This document shows positions 1-9,369 of a stretch of DNA of 64,000 nt, one piece after another; position 1 is the first letter of the stretch, and the number at the start of each line of letters is the position of its first letter. The DNA is taken from the NCBI GenBank assembly GCA_016866305.1, contig VGMX01000010.1, forward strand, positions 1-64,000, in the 5' to 3' direction. A program made the position numbers and the translations under genes. Origin of the DNA: Chlorobiota bacterium (GTDB taxonomy: Bacteria > Bacteroidota > Chlorobiia > Chlorobiales > Chlorobiaceae). Under the pieces are notes generated by a model. The model did no database searches. It saw nothing but the letters and a program-made list of their open reading frames with translations, and had not been told where the DNA came from.

Positions 1-101
1 AACCACACCTGTTCTTTCTTTCACTGACAGGTCGCCTGAAAAGTGGCGGCAAGCTTGTTTTTCATCAGTACAAACACACACAACCTAACGGAGAAAACAC
101 A

Positions 102-1130
102 ATGAAAAAAATGCTCTCTCTTGCAGCCATGTTTGCGGTGCTTGCCTACGCATCGCCTGCATCTGCAGAAGTCAAGTTCAGCGGCGACGCTTCGATCCGC
201 CTCAGAGGCCAGTTCACGGATACCGAATGGCTGGGTATGGAAGATGATGAAGACGATCTCACCTTCGCCTACCGTGTCCGCCTGAAAGCGGCCGCCGATA
301 TGGGCAGTGGCTACTTCTTCAAGGCCATGCTCACCACCGACAACATTGTTGGCGGCTGGACAACCCTGAACGACAACCTCGAAGACACCAACATCGAGTT
401 CTCGAACTTCTACTTCGGCCGTATGATGGAGAACAGCCACTACATGATGGGCCGCCTTCCTCTCAACAGTGTCAACAACCCGATCTTCGACCTCGCCCTC
501 TCGCCAGATGCTCCTCTCGACATTCCGGTGGCGACCGTCTTCATGGACCGCGTGCTGGGCCTGAACTACGGCACCAAGATCGGCGGCGGTGAACTCAACA
601 CAACTCTGGTTCTGCTCAACGAGGATTCCGATGACGACTCCGCGCTGGAAGGTGACGGCATGTTCAACGACGGCTACGCGCTGCACCTCAGCTACAAAAC
701 CAACATCGGCAAAGTGACCTTCGAGCCCCAGGCGCTGATCATGCTGACCGACGGTGACGGCATGTATAACGATATTACACCGCACACCTTCGGCGCTAAC
801 CTGACAGTTCCTGCCGGAGATGCAAAAATCGGCGTCAGTGGCTTTTACACCGTCTGCGATGATGACATTGTAGACTACAGCGGCTACCTGTTCCGCCTGA
901 AAGGAGAAATCGGCGCCTTCACCGCCTGGGTGGACTACAGCCACACCGATGACAATACTCCTGGCGCATTAACAACCGATTACGACAACTACTTCGTGTG
1001 GGCACAGTACAAGTACAATGTATACGAGTCGGCCATGGGTTCCTTCAGCCTCACCCCGACTGTCCGTTACTTGGCCTACAGCGATTACAGCAGACTTCGC
1101 ACCGAGCTCATTGCAACGGTAACCTTCTAA
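102..1130 (+). CDS. Outer-membrane beta-barrel (porin-like) protein
   Basis: A 342-residue protein with a clear Sec signal peptide (residues 1-22, cleavage after Ala-Ser-Ala) and a C-terminal phenylalanine (Ala-Thr-Val-Thr-Phe). That terminal residue is the usual recognition end for outer-membrane barrel assembly. The mature part is rich in alternating polar and hydrophobic strands, Asp-rich turns (for example around residues 47-52 and 175-180) and aromatic girdle residues. A GGAG ribosome site lies about 9 nt before the ATG. It is a single-gene unit closed by a strong terminator. The role is probably a general or anion porin; the substrate cannot be read from sequence and I do not recognise a named family. 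Confidence 0.7.
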   Translation: MKKMLSLAAMFAVLAYASPASAEVKFSGDASIRLRGQFTDTEWLGMEDDEDDLTFAYRVRLKAAADMGSGYFFKAMLTTDNIVGGWTTLNDNLEDTNIEFSNFYFGRMMENSHYMMGRLPLNSVNNPIFDLALSPDAPLDIPVATVFMDRVLGLNYGTKIGGGELNTTLVLLNEDSDDDSALEGDGMFNDGYALHLSYKTNIGKVTFEPQALIMLTDGDGMYNDITPHTFGANLTVPAGDAKIGVSGFYTVCDDDIVDYSGYLFRLKGEIGAFTAWVDYSHTDDNTPGALTTDYDNYFVWAQYKYNVYESAMGSFSLTPTVRYLAYSDYSRLRTELIATVTF

Positions 1131-1146
1131 ACGAAGCTTGCCTCTC

Positions 1147-1179
1147 AAAAAAGCCGCAGGCAACTGCGGCTTTTTTTTT
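1147..1179 (+). terminator. Rho-independent terminator after the porin gene
   Basis: A perfect stem made of an A-tract plus GCCGCAG and its complement, with a GCAA tetraloop, is followed by a run of T. It begins 17 nt after the porin stop codon. Because the stem is flanked by A and T tracts it could also act on the opposite strand. Confidence 0.93.
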
Positions 1180-1197
1180 AACTCCCCCCGTAACAAA

Positions 1198-1229
1198 ACG
1201 CTTTTCCGTCATAAAAAACGAAAAAGCGT
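1198..1229. repeat. 12-bp inverted repeat in the porin-symporter gap
   Basis: Two arms (1198-1209 and 1218-1229) are complementary at 11 of 12 positions around an 8-nt A-rich loop. No T-run follows on the plus strand, so it is not an obvious second terminator. It lies about 155 nt before the next gene and could be an mRNA end structure or a protein-binding site. Confidence 0.45.
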
Positions 1230-1315
1230 GAAGAAGATCTGCAAGGTTCCGAAAAACGTGGTGCGTAAAAAGTTTGTAACAATTATTAATTACCGTTTTA
1301 CCATCTTTTTTTTTC

Positions 1316-1325
1316 TGTAACTTTA
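1316..1325 (+). promoter_or_regulatory. Promoter-like TGTAACTTTA element before the symporter operon
   Basis: This fits the TAnnTTT(G) type -7 element known from the Bacteroidetes and resembles the TGTTA-NN-TT motif seen before several other genes in this window. It lies 60 nt before the start of the small symporter subunit, downstream of a T-rich tract. It is assigned by pattern only. Confidence 0.35.
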
Positions 1326-1384
1326 ATAAACAGGTTCCTTTCTCTGTACGCGCTTGTCCTTGTAATTTTTAAACATTTCAAACC

Positions 1385-1642
1385 ATGGAAAAAGCAAAAC
1401 TCCAGGAGTACTGGAAAATCAACCTTGGGTACCTGATCGGGCTGCTTGTGGCCTGGTTCGTGGTCTCCTACGGTTTCGGAATCATGCTTGCCGAGCCGCT
1501 CAACGCCATCAAGCTCGGCGGGTTCAAGCTCGGGTTCTGGTTCGCCCAGCAGGGCTCCATCTACATTTTCGTCGTGCTCATCTTCGTGTACGTGGCGCTG
1601 ATGAACAGCCTCGACAGGAAGTTCGACGTGCACGAAGACTGA
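1385..1642 (+). CDS. DUF4212 small subunit of a sodium/solute symporter
   Basis: An 85-residue protein with two membrane helices (about residues 15-35 and 58-75) separated by an amphipathic stretch. It matches the DUF4212 family, which is almost always encoded immediately before a large sodium:solute symporter subunit, as here (53 nt upstream of it). Its job is inferred from the family as the small partner needed by the large subunit in the inner membrane. The ATG follows an AT-rich leader with no strong Shine-Dalgarno sequence. Confidence 0.85.
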   Translation: MEKAKLQEYWKINLGYLIGLLVAWFVVSYGFGIMLAEPLNAIKLGGFKLGFWFAQQGSIYIFVVLIFVYVALMNSLDRKFDVHED

Positions 1643-1695
1643 ACCGGCACGTTTTTCATCTTTAACCTTTATCAACAATCAACAGCATTACCACT

Positions 1696-3480
1696 ATGGA
1701 TGTACAGATGTGGACGTATACCATCGTCGGAGCTACCTTCCTGCTCTACATCGCAATCGCGATCTGGGCGAAAGCCGGTTCCACGAAGGAATTCTACGTT
1801 GCCGGTGCAGGCGTTCCGCCGATCGTCAACGGCATGGCAACCGCTGCGGACTGGATGTCGGCAGCCTCATTCATCTCGATGGCCGGTCTGATCTCTTTCA
1901 TGGGCTATGACGGCTCGGTGTACCTGATGGGCTGGACCGGCGGCTACGTGCTGCTCGCGCTGCTGCTCGCCCCCTATCTGAGGAAGTTCGGCAAGTTCAC
2001 CGTTCCTGACTTCGTGGGTGACCGCTATTACTCCAACGCGGCCCGCACGGTTGCCGTCATCAGCGCGATCTTCGTCTCCTTCACCTACGTTGCCGGCCAG
2101 ATGCGCGGTGTCGGCGTGGTGTTCTCCCGCTTCCTCGAGGTCGATATCAACACCGGCATCCTGTTCGGCATGGGCATCGTCTTCTTCTACGCGGTGCTCG
2201 GCGGCATGAAAGGCATCACCTATACCCAGGTTGCCCAGTACTGGGTACTGATTTTCGCCTACATGGTACCCGCCATCTTCCTTTCCATCATGATTGCCGG
2301 AACCCCCATCCCGCAGTTCGGCATGGGCGCAACGGGTGCTGACGGCGTCTACCTGCTCGACAAACTCGACAACCTGCATGCAGAACTCGGATTCGCCGCC
2401 TACACGTCCGGCAGCAAGCCGATGATCGACGTGTTTGCCATCACGCTTGCGCTCATGGTCGGTACCGCAGGACTTCCGCACGTGATCGTGCGCTTTTTCA
2501 CCGTGCCGAAGGTGCGCGACGCCCGCGTATCCGCCGGATGGGCACTCATCTTCATCGCCCTGCTCTACACCACGGCTCCGGCAGTCGCCACCTTCGCCCG
2601 ACTGAACCTTATCGACACGGTCAGCAACAACAGCTATACCGACATGCCGGAATGGTTCAAGAAGTGGGAAAAAACCGGCCTGCTCGCATGGATGGACAAA
2701 AACAACGACGGCAAGATCCAGTACACCGGTAAAAATGCCGGCGGCGGTGATCCGTTCGAAGGCAAGAAGCCTGAATTCACCAAGGAGAAGGGCGAGTATG
2801 GCCAGCTGCTCATGTCGAACAAGCCGACCGACAACTCGAACGAGCTCTTCATCGACAAGGACATCATGGTGCTCGCCAACCCTGAAATCGGCAAGCTCCC
2901 GAACTGGGTGATCGCCCTCGTGGCTGCCGGCGGTCTTGCCGCGGCGCTTTCAACAGCGGCAGGTCTCCTGCTCGTGATCTCGACCTCGATCGCACATGAC
3001 CTGGTCAAGAAGCAGTTCAATCCCAACATCAGCGAGAAAAGCGAGCTGCTCTATGCCCGTATCGCCGTGGCTGTTGCCATCTTGATTGCCGGCTACTTCG
3101 GCATCAACCCTCCCGGTTTCGTGGCCGAGGTGGTGGCATTCGCGTTCGGCCTTGCTGCAGCTTCGTTCTTCCCGGTCATCATTCTCGGCATCTTCTCGAA
3201 GAGGATGAACAAGGAGGGCGCCATCAGCGGCATGCTTGCCGGCCTGGTCTTCACGGCGGCCTACATCGTGTACTTCAAGTTCATCAGCCCCGACACGAAC
3301 AAGCCGGAGTTCTGGCTGCTGGGCATCTCGCCTGAAGGCATCGGCACTGTCGGCATGCTGATCAACGTTGCCGTCAGCATGGTTGTGTCCCGTATTACTC
3401 CTGCGCCTCCCGAAGAGATCCAGGAGCTGGTCGACAGCCTGCGCTATCCGAAAGGAGCCGGTGAAGCATCCGCTCACTGA
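1696..3480 (+). CDS. Sodium:solute symporter large subunit (acetate/organic-acid permease type)
   Basis: A 594-residue polytopic protein of the SSS family, nearest in feel to the ActP / VC_2705 group that pairs with DUF4212 proteins. The helical core shows typical SSS stretches near residues 40-65 and 405-430 (small residues with Ser/Thr around the sodium site). An insertion between helices, about residues 305-400, is soluble and carries an EF-hand-like loop (DKNNDGKIQYTG at 334-345). Substrate is unproven. Acetate is a sensible guess because green sulfur bacteria assimilate it photomixotrophically. Translation probably follows the small subunit on one mRNA, and a strong terminator follows the stop. 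Confidence 0.85.
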   Translation: MDVQMWTYTIVGATFLLYIAIAIWAKAGSTKEFYVAGAGVPPIVNGMATAADWMSAASFISMAGLISFMGYDGSVYLMGWTGGYVLLALLLAPYLRKFGKFTVPDFVGDRYYSNAARTVAVISAIFVSFTYVAGQMRGVGVVFSRFLEVDINTGILFGMGIVFFYAVLGGMKGITYTQVAQYWVLIFAYMVPAIFLSIMIAGTPIPQFGMGATGADGVYLLDKLDNLHAELGFAAYTSGSKPMIDVFAITLALMVGTAGLPHVIVRFFTVPKVRDARVSAGWALIFIALLYTTAPAVATFARLNLIDTVSNNSYTDMPEWFKKWEKTGLLAWMDKNNDGKIQYTGKNAGGGDPFEGKKPEFTKEKGEYGQLLMSNKPTDNSNELFIDKDIMVLANPEIGKLPNWVIALVAAGGLAAALSTAAGLLLVISTSIAHDLVKKQFNPNISEKSELLYARIAVAVAILIAGYFGINPPGFVAEVVAFAFGLAAASFFPVIILGIFSKRMNKEGAISGMLAGLVFTAAYIVYFKFISPDTNKPEFWLLGISPEGIGTVGMLINVAVSMVVSRITPAPPEEIQELVDSLRYPKGAGEASAH

Positions 3481-3496
3481 GCTGTCATGATCATTC

Positions 3497-3532
3497 AAAA
3501 AAAGGCGCGGAACCAACCGCGCCTTTTTTTTT
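3497..3532 (+). terminator. Rho-independent terminator after the symporter
   Basis: An A-tract plus GGCGCGG pairs with CCGCGCC plus a nine-T run, with a six-base loop. It starts 17 nt after the symporter stop. The T-run leads directly into a TGTTACCTT element (3532-3540) that probably starts the uvrC transcript. Confidence 0.95.
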
Positions 3533-3585
3533 GTTACCTTCACGAACACGGGAAAACAAGCAGCTCTCGGAAGCCGGCTCAAAGC

Positions 3586-5469
3586 ATGACCGAAACTATC
3601 GAAACGAAACCTGCGTCGTTGCAGGAAAAACTGACGACGCTTCCGACATCTCCGGGCGTCTATCAGTTCAGGAACAGGGCCGGAAAAGTGATCTATGTCG
3701 GCAAGGCAAAAAACCTCCGGAACCGCGTACACTCCTATTTCCGCGATCCCCGTCAGCTTTCCGGAAAAACACTGGTGCTGGCCGGTCACATCGCGGATGT
3801 GGAGGTCATCATCACCTCCTCGGAGGTGGAGGCGCTGATTCTCGAGAACAACCTCATCAAGGAACTCAAGCCCCGCTATAACGTCAACCTGAAGGATGAC
3901 AAGACCTACCCCTACCTTGTCATCACCAGTGAACCGTTCCCCAGAATCTTCATAACCAGACATCTGAAGCGTGACGGTTCGACCTGGTTCGGCCCCTATA
4001 CCGAAGCCGGTCAGCTCCGCTCGATTCTCGACCTCATCGGTTCCATTTTCCCGCTGAGGAGCTGCAGGTTCCGGCTGACGGAGGAGACTGTCGGCTCCGG
4101 AAAATACAAGGTCTGCCTCGACTATCACATCCACAAGTGCAAGGGCCCCTGCGAAGGGCTGCAATCCGAAGGGGAGTATGGCGAGATGATCGATGAAATC
4201 GTCAGGCTGCTCAAAGGAAGAACAACGGGGCTGGTCTGTTCGCTGACGGAGAAGATGCATGCGCATGCTGCTGCCCTGCGGTTTGAAGCCGCTGCGGAAA
4301 TCCGTTCGCAGATCGACAGTCTGAAACGGTACGGCGAGCGTCAGAAAGTCGTCAGCCTTGACGGTGCCGACCGCGACGTCCTGGCTGTTGCTGCGGGAGA
4401 CGACGATGCCTGCGCCGTGGTGTTTACCATCCGTGAAGGAAAGCTGCTCGGATCCCGGCGCATCTGCATGAACAACACCGGGGGCGAGAGCGAAGCCGCC
4501 CTGCTGTCGAAAGCTGCGGAGAACTACTATCTCGGCACTGTCGATCCCATGCCTGACGAGATTCTGCTCCAGCACGGGATATCCGACGATGAGGAGGAGG
4601 GACTGAAGGCGCTGGTTGACGAAAAAAAACAAAAGGAACATGGAAGAAAATCCTCTGTGCGCATCATCGTGCCCCGTATCGGCGAAAAGGCGCACCTGCT
4701 CGACATGTGCGGAAGCAATGCACGGCACCATCTCGAAGAGTACCTGATCCAGAAACAGAAACGCGGCGAAGCGGCAAGGGAAACCCCCGGCCCTCGCGAG
4801 CTCATGAAACTGCTCCATCTTCCGAAACTGCCGGAACGCATCGAGTGTTTCGACAACTCCCATCTGCAGGGCACCGATTACGTCAGCTCGATGGTCACGT
4901 TCGTGCATGGCAAACCGAAAAAATCGGATTACCGGAAGTTCCGGCTCAGGAGTTTCGAAGGATCCGATGATTATGCGGCCATGGAAGAGGTGATCACCCG
5001 CCGCTACACCGGTTCTCTTGCCGCCGAACTGCCGATGCCTGATCTCATTGTGGTTGACGGTGGAAAAGGCCAGGTCAACAGCGCACACGCAGTCCTTTCA
5101 GCCGCAGGTCTGAACATGCCGGTCATCGGACTGGCCAAGCGTCTCGAAGAGGTATTCATGCCCCATGTCAGCGACCCGTTCAACCTGCCGAAAACATCAC
5201 CGGCGCTGAAACTCCTGCAGCAGTTGCGCGACGAGGCCCACCGGTTCGCGGTGACCTATCACAGGAAACTCCGGACGGAGAGAACCCTGCAGACCGAGCT
5301 GACCTCCATTGCCGGAATCGGGGAAACAACCGCAGAGAAACTGCTCCGGCATTTCGGATCGGTTGATCGCATTGCAGCCCTTTCACTCGAAGAACTTGAT
5401 GCCGCCGCAGGAAAAAACAGGGCGGAAAAAATTTTCCGGTTCTATCACCCGGAGGAGGAACGCGAATGA
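3586..5469 (+). CDS. uvrC: Excinuclease ABC subunit C
   Basis: The nuclease subunit of nucleotide-excision repair, cutting on both sides of a lesion once UvrAB has loaded. 627 residues from the chosen ATG. The N-terminal GIY-YIG domain is visible (GVYQF near residue 24, VIYVGKAKNL near 35), then a UVR segment (FEAAAEIRSQI), the RNase-H-like C-terminal nuclease with DLIVVDGGKGQ near residue 486, and paired helix-hairpin-helix motifs at the end. An earlier in-frame ATG at 3487 lies inside the preceding terminator and adds 33 residues with no family similarity, so 3586 is preferred. A TGTTACCTT promoter-like element ends 45 nt upstream. Confidence 0.95.
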   Translation: MTETIETKPASLQEKLTTLPTSPGVYQFRNRAGKVIYVGKAKNLRNRVHSYFRDPRQLSGKTLVLAGHIADVEVIITSSEVEALILENNLIKELKPRYNVNLKDDKTYPYLVITSEPFPRIFITRHLKRDGSTWFGPYTEAGQLRSILDLIGSIFPLRSCRFRLTEETVGSGKYKVCLDYHIHKCKGPCEGLQSEGEYGEMIDEIVRLLKGRTTGLVCSLTEKMHAHAAALRFEAAAEIRSQIDSLKRYGERQKVVSLDGADRDVLAVAAGDDDACAVVFTIREGKLLGSRRICMNNTGGESEAALLSKAAENYYLGTVDPMPDEILLQHGISDDEEEGLKALVDEKKQKEHGRKSSVRIIVPRIGEKAHLLDMCGSNARHHLEEYLIQKQKRGEAARETPGPRELMKLLHLPKLPERIECFDNSHLQGTDYVSSMVTFVHGKPKKSDYRKFRLRSFEGSDDYAAMEEVITRRYTGSLAAELPMPDLIVVDGGKGQVNSAHAVLSAAGLNMPVIGLAKRLEEVFMPHVSDPFNLPKTSPALKLLQQLRDEAHRFAVTYHRKLRTERTLQTELTSIAGIGETTAEKLLRHFGSVDRIAALSLEELDAAAGKNRAEKIFRFYHPEEERE

Positions 5470-5507
5470 ACGCACGGCGGGATCGCATGTTGTTCTTAAA
5501 AAAATTC

Positions 5508-5518
5508 TGTTATATTTG
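5508..5518 (+). promoter_or_regulatory. Promoter-like TGTTATATTTG element before the TPR gene
   Basis: A full match to the TAnnTTTG consensus of Bacteroidetes-type promoters, preceded 18 nt upstream by TTG. It lies in the short uvrC-TPR gap, 45 nt before the TPR gene start. Assignment is by pattern. Confidence 0.45.
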
Positions 5519-5562
5519 TTGATGATATGTCCGATGATAATTGAAACACTTTCCGACACTCT

Positions 5563-6960
5563 ATGAGCCTGCCCGATTTTTTCGATGATAGCCGTCACGA
5601 TGCATCCGGGTTGTCACGTAAAGAGCTGCCCGATCTTGACGGTCTCGACGAACGATACGATACCGACGAGCTGGTGGAACTGATCATCCGGCTCAATGAG
5701 GACGGCTTCACGGAGGAGGCTCTTTCGGTCGCCCGACGGGTTGAAATCATCGCCCCGTACAATTCCGAAACCTGGTTTCATCTCGGCAACTGCCTGACGC
5801 TCAACGGGGAGTTCAATGAAGCTCTCGATGCTTTTCGCGAAGCCGTGCTGCTCAGTCCTGCCGACGGCGAAATGCAGCTGAACCTTGCTCTCGCTTATTT
5901 CAATACGGGCTCTTTCGACGAAGCTCTCGATATCTTCGACGGGTTGTTCGTAGACTCCTCGATCGAAAGGGAATTCCATTACTACCGGGGCATAGTCCTG
6001 CAGCGCAAGGAGTGTTTTTCCGAGGCGGAAAGCGATTTCCAGAAAGCGCTCTCCATCGATCCGGGATTTTCCGATGCATGGTACGAACTTGCCTACTGCA
6101 GGGACATTCTCGGAAGACTCGACGAAAGCCTGGAATGTTACGACAGGACGATCGACGCAGACCCCTACAACATCAACGCATGGTACAACCGGGGGCTCGT
6201 ACTCAGCAAGCTGAAGCGGTACGACGAGGCGCTCGAGTCCTACGACATGGCCCTTGCCATCGCAGACGATTTCAGCTCGGCATGGTACAACCGGGCCAAC
6301 GTGCTTGCCATTACGGGAAAAATCGAGGAAGCTGCCGAAAGCTATCTGAAAACCCTTGAATACGAACCGGACGATCTCAACGCGCTCTACAATCTCGGAA
6401 TAGCCTATGAGGAGCTCGAGCAGTACGCTGAAGCAAGCGGTTTCTACCTTCGCTGTCTTGAGGTGAACAACGATTTTTCCGATGCGTGGTTCGCGCTCTC
6501 CTGCTGCTACGAAGCACTCGAACAGTACGAGGAAGCATCCTGTGCCATCGATGAGGCACTGCGAACCCTCCCGGACAGTATCGAGTTTCTGCTGCTCAAA
6601 GCGGAAATAGCCTACAATCTCAACCGGCTCGACCAGTCGCTTGAAACCTACAGGGAAATCATACTGCTTGAACCCGACAACCCGCAGATATGGCTTGATT
6701 ATGCCATGGTACTGCGTGAAAACGGCTTGTTCGGGGAGTCCATCGATGCGCTCGAGCACTCGCTGAAGCTGCAACCCTATTCAGCCGACGCGCATTTTGA
6801 AATCGCCGCGGCATATTTCGCCATGGGAGACAAGCTCAGCACCCTGAAAGCACTCAGCAAGGCATTCAAGATCGATCCGGATAAAAAGCAGCTGTTCCAG
6901 AGCACCTTTCCGGAACTCTACCAGCAGGATGCTGTCCGAAAGATGCTTGGTATTTCCTGA
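5563..6960 (+). CDS. Tetratricopeptide-repeat protein
   Basis: A 465-residue soluble acidic protein with no signal peptide or membrane helix. From about residue 60 to the end it consists of roughly eleven consecutive 34-residue TPR units, recognised by recurring W-F/Y-x-x-G/R, A, and Y-x-x-A-L positions (for example [24 protein letters not shown]). The N-terminal 50 residues are Asp-rich and not repeat-like. It is a protein-protein interaction scaffold in the cytoplasm; the partner is unknown. The gene overlaps nothing and is followed after 28 nt by aroE, so the two probably share a transcript. Confidence 0.85.
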   Translation: MSLPDFFDDSRHDASGLSRKELPDLDGLDERYDTDELVELIIRLNEDGFTEEALSVARRVEIIAPYNSETWFHLGNCLTLNGEFNEALDAFREAVLLSPADGEMQLNLALAYFNTGSFDEALDIFDGLFVDSSIEREFHYYRGIVLQRKECFSEAESDFQKALSIDPGFSDAWYELAYCRDILGRLDESLECYDRTIDADPYNINAWYNRGLVLSKLKRYDEALESYDMALAIADDFSSAWYNRANVLAITGKIEEAAESYLKTLEYEPDDLNALYNLGIAYEELEQYAEASGFYLRCLEVNNDFSDAWFALSCCYEALEQYEEASCAIDEALRTLPDSIEFLLLKAEIAYNLNRLDQSLETYREIILLEPDNPQIWLDYAMVLRENGLFGESIDALEHSLKLQPYSADAHFEIAAAYFAMGDKLSTLKALSKAFKIDPDKKQLFQSTFPELYQQDAVRKMLGIS

Positions 6961-6988
6961 ACTCCCTGCCGCCGAACAACCTGCCTCT

Positions 6989-7876
6989 ATGAACGTTTCA
7001 AAGCACATCCTCGGTCTCATCGGCCGGAACGTGGGTTATTCGTGGTCTCCGTTCATACACAATACCGCATGCAGCCTGCTCGGCCTGCCTTTCGTCTATA
7101 CGGTTTTCAATGTCTCCGGACCGGAACTTCTTGCTGATGCACTCAGGGGTGCGCGGGCACTCGGTATTTCGGGATTCAACGTCACCATTCCGTACAAAAA
7201 GGATGTGGTTCCCCTGCTCGACGGGCTGTCGGAGGAAGCATCCGCCATACAGGCCGTAAACACCATCGTGAACCGGGAAGGCAGACTCCTGGGATACAAC
7301 ACCGATATCGAAGGTTTTGCGGCTCCCCTGCTGCCCTATCGGCAGCACATGGAAGGGAAACCCGTCTCCATTTTCGGTTCAGGAGGGGCATCGCTTGCCG
7401 CTATCGAAGCGTTCAGGCTCTATTTCCGTCCATCGGTGATCTACCTCTTCGTCAGGAACCTGTTCAAGGGTCTGTTCATGCTCGAGCAATACGCCCACAA
7501 GGACAGAATCTCGATCTGTCTTCTTGAGGACCTCTACACGGGGAAAAACCGGACGCAGGAGATTTTCCGGAGCTGCAGCGTGGTTGTAAACGCAACTCCG
7601 ATAGGCACCAGGGGAAGAACGGAAGACGCCACGAACTGCATCATTCCCCCGGAACTGAACCTGCTGCACAGGGGGCAGATCGTCTACGACATGGTCTACA
7701 ACCCGCTCCGTACGCCGCTGATTTCCGCTGCGTCGGAAGCCGGAGCTGAAACCGTCACCGGCATTGAAATGCTGATCGGCCAGGCGGCACGCGCCTTTTG
7801 GCTCTGGACCGGCAAACAGATGCCGGTCGATGAAGTGCGAAACGAGCTGCTCCGGCAAATCGAAACCGCGCCATGA
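6989..7876 (+). CDS. aroE: Shikimate dehydrogenase
   Basis: Reduces 3-dehydroshikimate to shikimate with NADPH in chorismate synthesis. 295 residues from the chosen start. The substrate pocket is visible as the SWSPFIHN segment (residues 18-25), the NVTIPYK motif with catalytic Lys70, and GYNTDIEGF with catalytic Asp106. The nucleotide-binding glycine loop (FGSGGA) lies near residue 129 and the NATPIG and GIEMLIGQA signatures follow. An upstream in-frame ATG at 6929 lies inside the preceding TPR gene and adds 20 unconserved residues, so the ATG at 6989 is used. Confidence 0.93.
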   Translation: MNVSKHILGLIGRNVGYSWSPFIHNTACSLLGLPFVYTVFNVSGPELLADALRGARALGISGFNVTIPYKKDVVPLLDGLSEEASAIQAVNTIVNREGRLLGYNTDIEGFAAPLLPYRQHMEGKPVSIFGSGGASLAAIEAFRLYFRPSVIYLFVRNLFKGLFMLEQYAHKDRISICLLEDLYTGKNRTQEIFRSCSVVVNATPIGTRGRTEDATNCIIPPELNLLHRGQIVYDMVYNPLRTPLISAASEAGAETVTGIEMLIGQAARAFWLWTGKQMPVDEVRNELLRQIETAP

Positions 7877-7951
7877 ACCCGCACCGCAAATGGAAAGCCT
7901 TGCATCATCCGTCATTCCGGCAATGTAACCCCACCTTATCCGTCGTTCCCT

Positions 7952-8458
7952 ATGAAATGGTTTTTTTCAATCGCATCGATCGTTGTGTTGCTCGACCAGT
8001 TCACCAAAAAGCTTGCCGTCATGTTTCTCCGGGAAAAGGGCAGCATCTCCCTTGTCGGGGAGTGGCTGAAACTCACCTATGCTGAAAACAACGGAATAGC
8101 TTTCGGAGTGGAATTCGCGCCGCCGCTGGTGATGATCCTGCTTGTCGGCACCATTTCGCTGCTGGTCGTATTCTACGTCATGAAATCCGGCAACCGCACC
8201 ACCCTGTTCCTGCTCCCCTTTGCCCTGATTTTCGGCGGCGGCGTCGGTAACCTCATCGACCGCATCACGGTCGGGAGGGTGATCGACTTCATCCATTTCG
8301 ATCTTTACCAGGGGGTTATCATGGGTTCATGGGTCTCGCTCTGGCCGGTTTTCAACATCGCCGACTCGGCGATCACCATCGGGGCCTGCATGCTCATCCT
8401 GCTGCACGGCAGAATCTTCCCTGAACCATCTCCGACAGAAACACCGCATGTTCGTTGA
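7952..8458 (+). CDS. lspA: Lipoprotein signal peptidase II
   Basis: An inner-membrane aspartyl protease that removes signal peptides from diacylglyceryl-modified prolipoproteins. 168 residues with four membrane helices. The two catalytic aspartates are in place: Asp112 in GRVIDF and Asp138 in FNIADSAI. Asp15 (LLDQFTK) and the NNGIAFG loop are also typical. The stop overlaps the start of tatD by 11 nt, so the two are translationally coupled. The 75-nt gap after aroE holds no clear terminator. Confidence 0.95.
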   Translation: MKWFFSIASIVVLLDQFTKKLAVMFLREKGSISLVGEWLKLTYAENNGIAFGVEFAPPLVMILLVGTISLLVVFYVMKSGNRTTLFLLPFALIFGGGVGNLIDRITVGRVIDFIHFDLYQGVIMGSWVSLWPVFNIADSAITIGACMLILLHGRIFPEPSPTETPHVR

Positions 8459-9215
8459 CGTCCACTGCCATCTCTCGTTCCCGGATTTCGATACCGACCG
8501 TGAAGAGATCATACGGGGGATGTCCGAAAAAGGGGTAAGCCTGCTGGTTGATCCGGGAACCGATACCGAAACCAGCCGGAAAGCGATCACACTCGCCGCC
8601 GCGCACCCCATGATCCATGCCAATGTCGGCCTCCATCCGCACGAAACCTTCAGACCGCTGCCTGAAAGCGTTTTCGATGAACTTGCCGCTCTGGCGCATT
8701 CCCCGAAAGTTGTGGGTATCGGCGAGATAGGACTGGATTACCACTATCCCGACTGTAACCGGAATGTTCAGCGGGAAGCGTTCCGCACCATGCTGAGAAT
8801 GGCCAAACAGCTCGACCTTCCGGCGGTCATCCACTGCCGTGAAGCATGGGACGACCTGTTCACGATTCTCGAAGAGGAAAAACAGTCATCACTCAGAGGC
8901 ATGATGCACTGTTTTTCCGGGGATACGGACCTTGCAAGGCGCTCGGTGCAGCTCGGTTTCGCGATTTCAATCCCCGGCACCATCACCTACAGGCGCTCGC
9001 ATCTTCCCCGTGTCGTCAGGGAAATCCCCCTCGAGCACCTGCTGACCGAAACCGATTCCCCCTATCTGAGCCCGGTGCCGCATCGTGGAAAACGCAACAG
9101 TCCGCTCAACGTACATCTGGTCACGGAAGCGGTCGCAGGGATCAAAAACAAGCGTGTCGAGGAAGCGGCCGAACGTATTGCCCAAACGGCAGGAAAGCTT
9201 TTCAGGCTCGCATGA
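8448..9215 (+). CDS. tatD: TatD-family metal-dependent hydrolase/deoxyribonuclease
   Basis: A 255-residue TIM-barrel hydrolase. The metal ligands of the family are visible: the N-terminal H-x-H (residues 6 and 8), the GEIGLDYH segment, HCREAW, CFSGD and the terminal [10 protein letters not shown]. TatD proteins are 3'-5' exonucleases acting on DNA or RNA and have been linked to DNA repair and quality control. Family members are hard to separate by sequence (TatD, YcfH, YjjV), so the symbol is approximate. It overlaps lspA by 11 nt. Confidence 0.9.
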   Translation: MFVDVHCHLSFPDFDTDREEIIRGMSEKGVSLLVDPGTDTETSRKAITLAAAHPMIHANVGLHPHETFRPLPESVFDELAALAHSPKVVGIGEIGLDYHYPDCNRNVQREAFRTMLRMAKQLDLPAVIHCREAWDDLFTILEEEKQSSLRGMMHCFSGDTDLARRSVQLGFAISIPGTITYRRSHLPRVVREIPLEHLLTETDSPYLSPVPHRGKRNSPLNVHLVTEAVAGIKNKRVEEAAERIAQTAGKLFRLA

Positions 9216-9288
9216 ACCCTTCCCTCCCGCACGCCCGGCCATCCGGCAACTATTTTGAAATTCATACAAACTTGCGTAGGTTGGATAC

Positions 9289-9316
9289 CGTTGTATCTGT
9301 ATTTTCCCATACAACG
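9289..9316. promoter_or_regulatory. 8-bp inverted repeat before the anchored TPR gene
   Basis: CGTTGTAT and its exact complement ATACAACG flank a 12-nt spacer. It sits in the tatD-TPR gap, 54 nt before the preferred start codon and immediately before an alternative upstream ATG at 9322. It could be an operator or an mRNA hairpin. There is no supporting evidence beyond symmetry. Confidence 0.35.
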
Positions 9317-9369
9317 TTACCATGCAATCAATCCTGTTCCGGGCCGGCAGCCGGAATGCAACGAACACC

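Noticed and set aside
2950-5088. A 712-codon open frame on the minus strand across the symporter and uvrC genes
   Set aside because: It lies antisense to two well-recognised genes, crosses their terminator and gap, and has no family-like segment. Long antisense frames are expected in GC-rich coding DNA.
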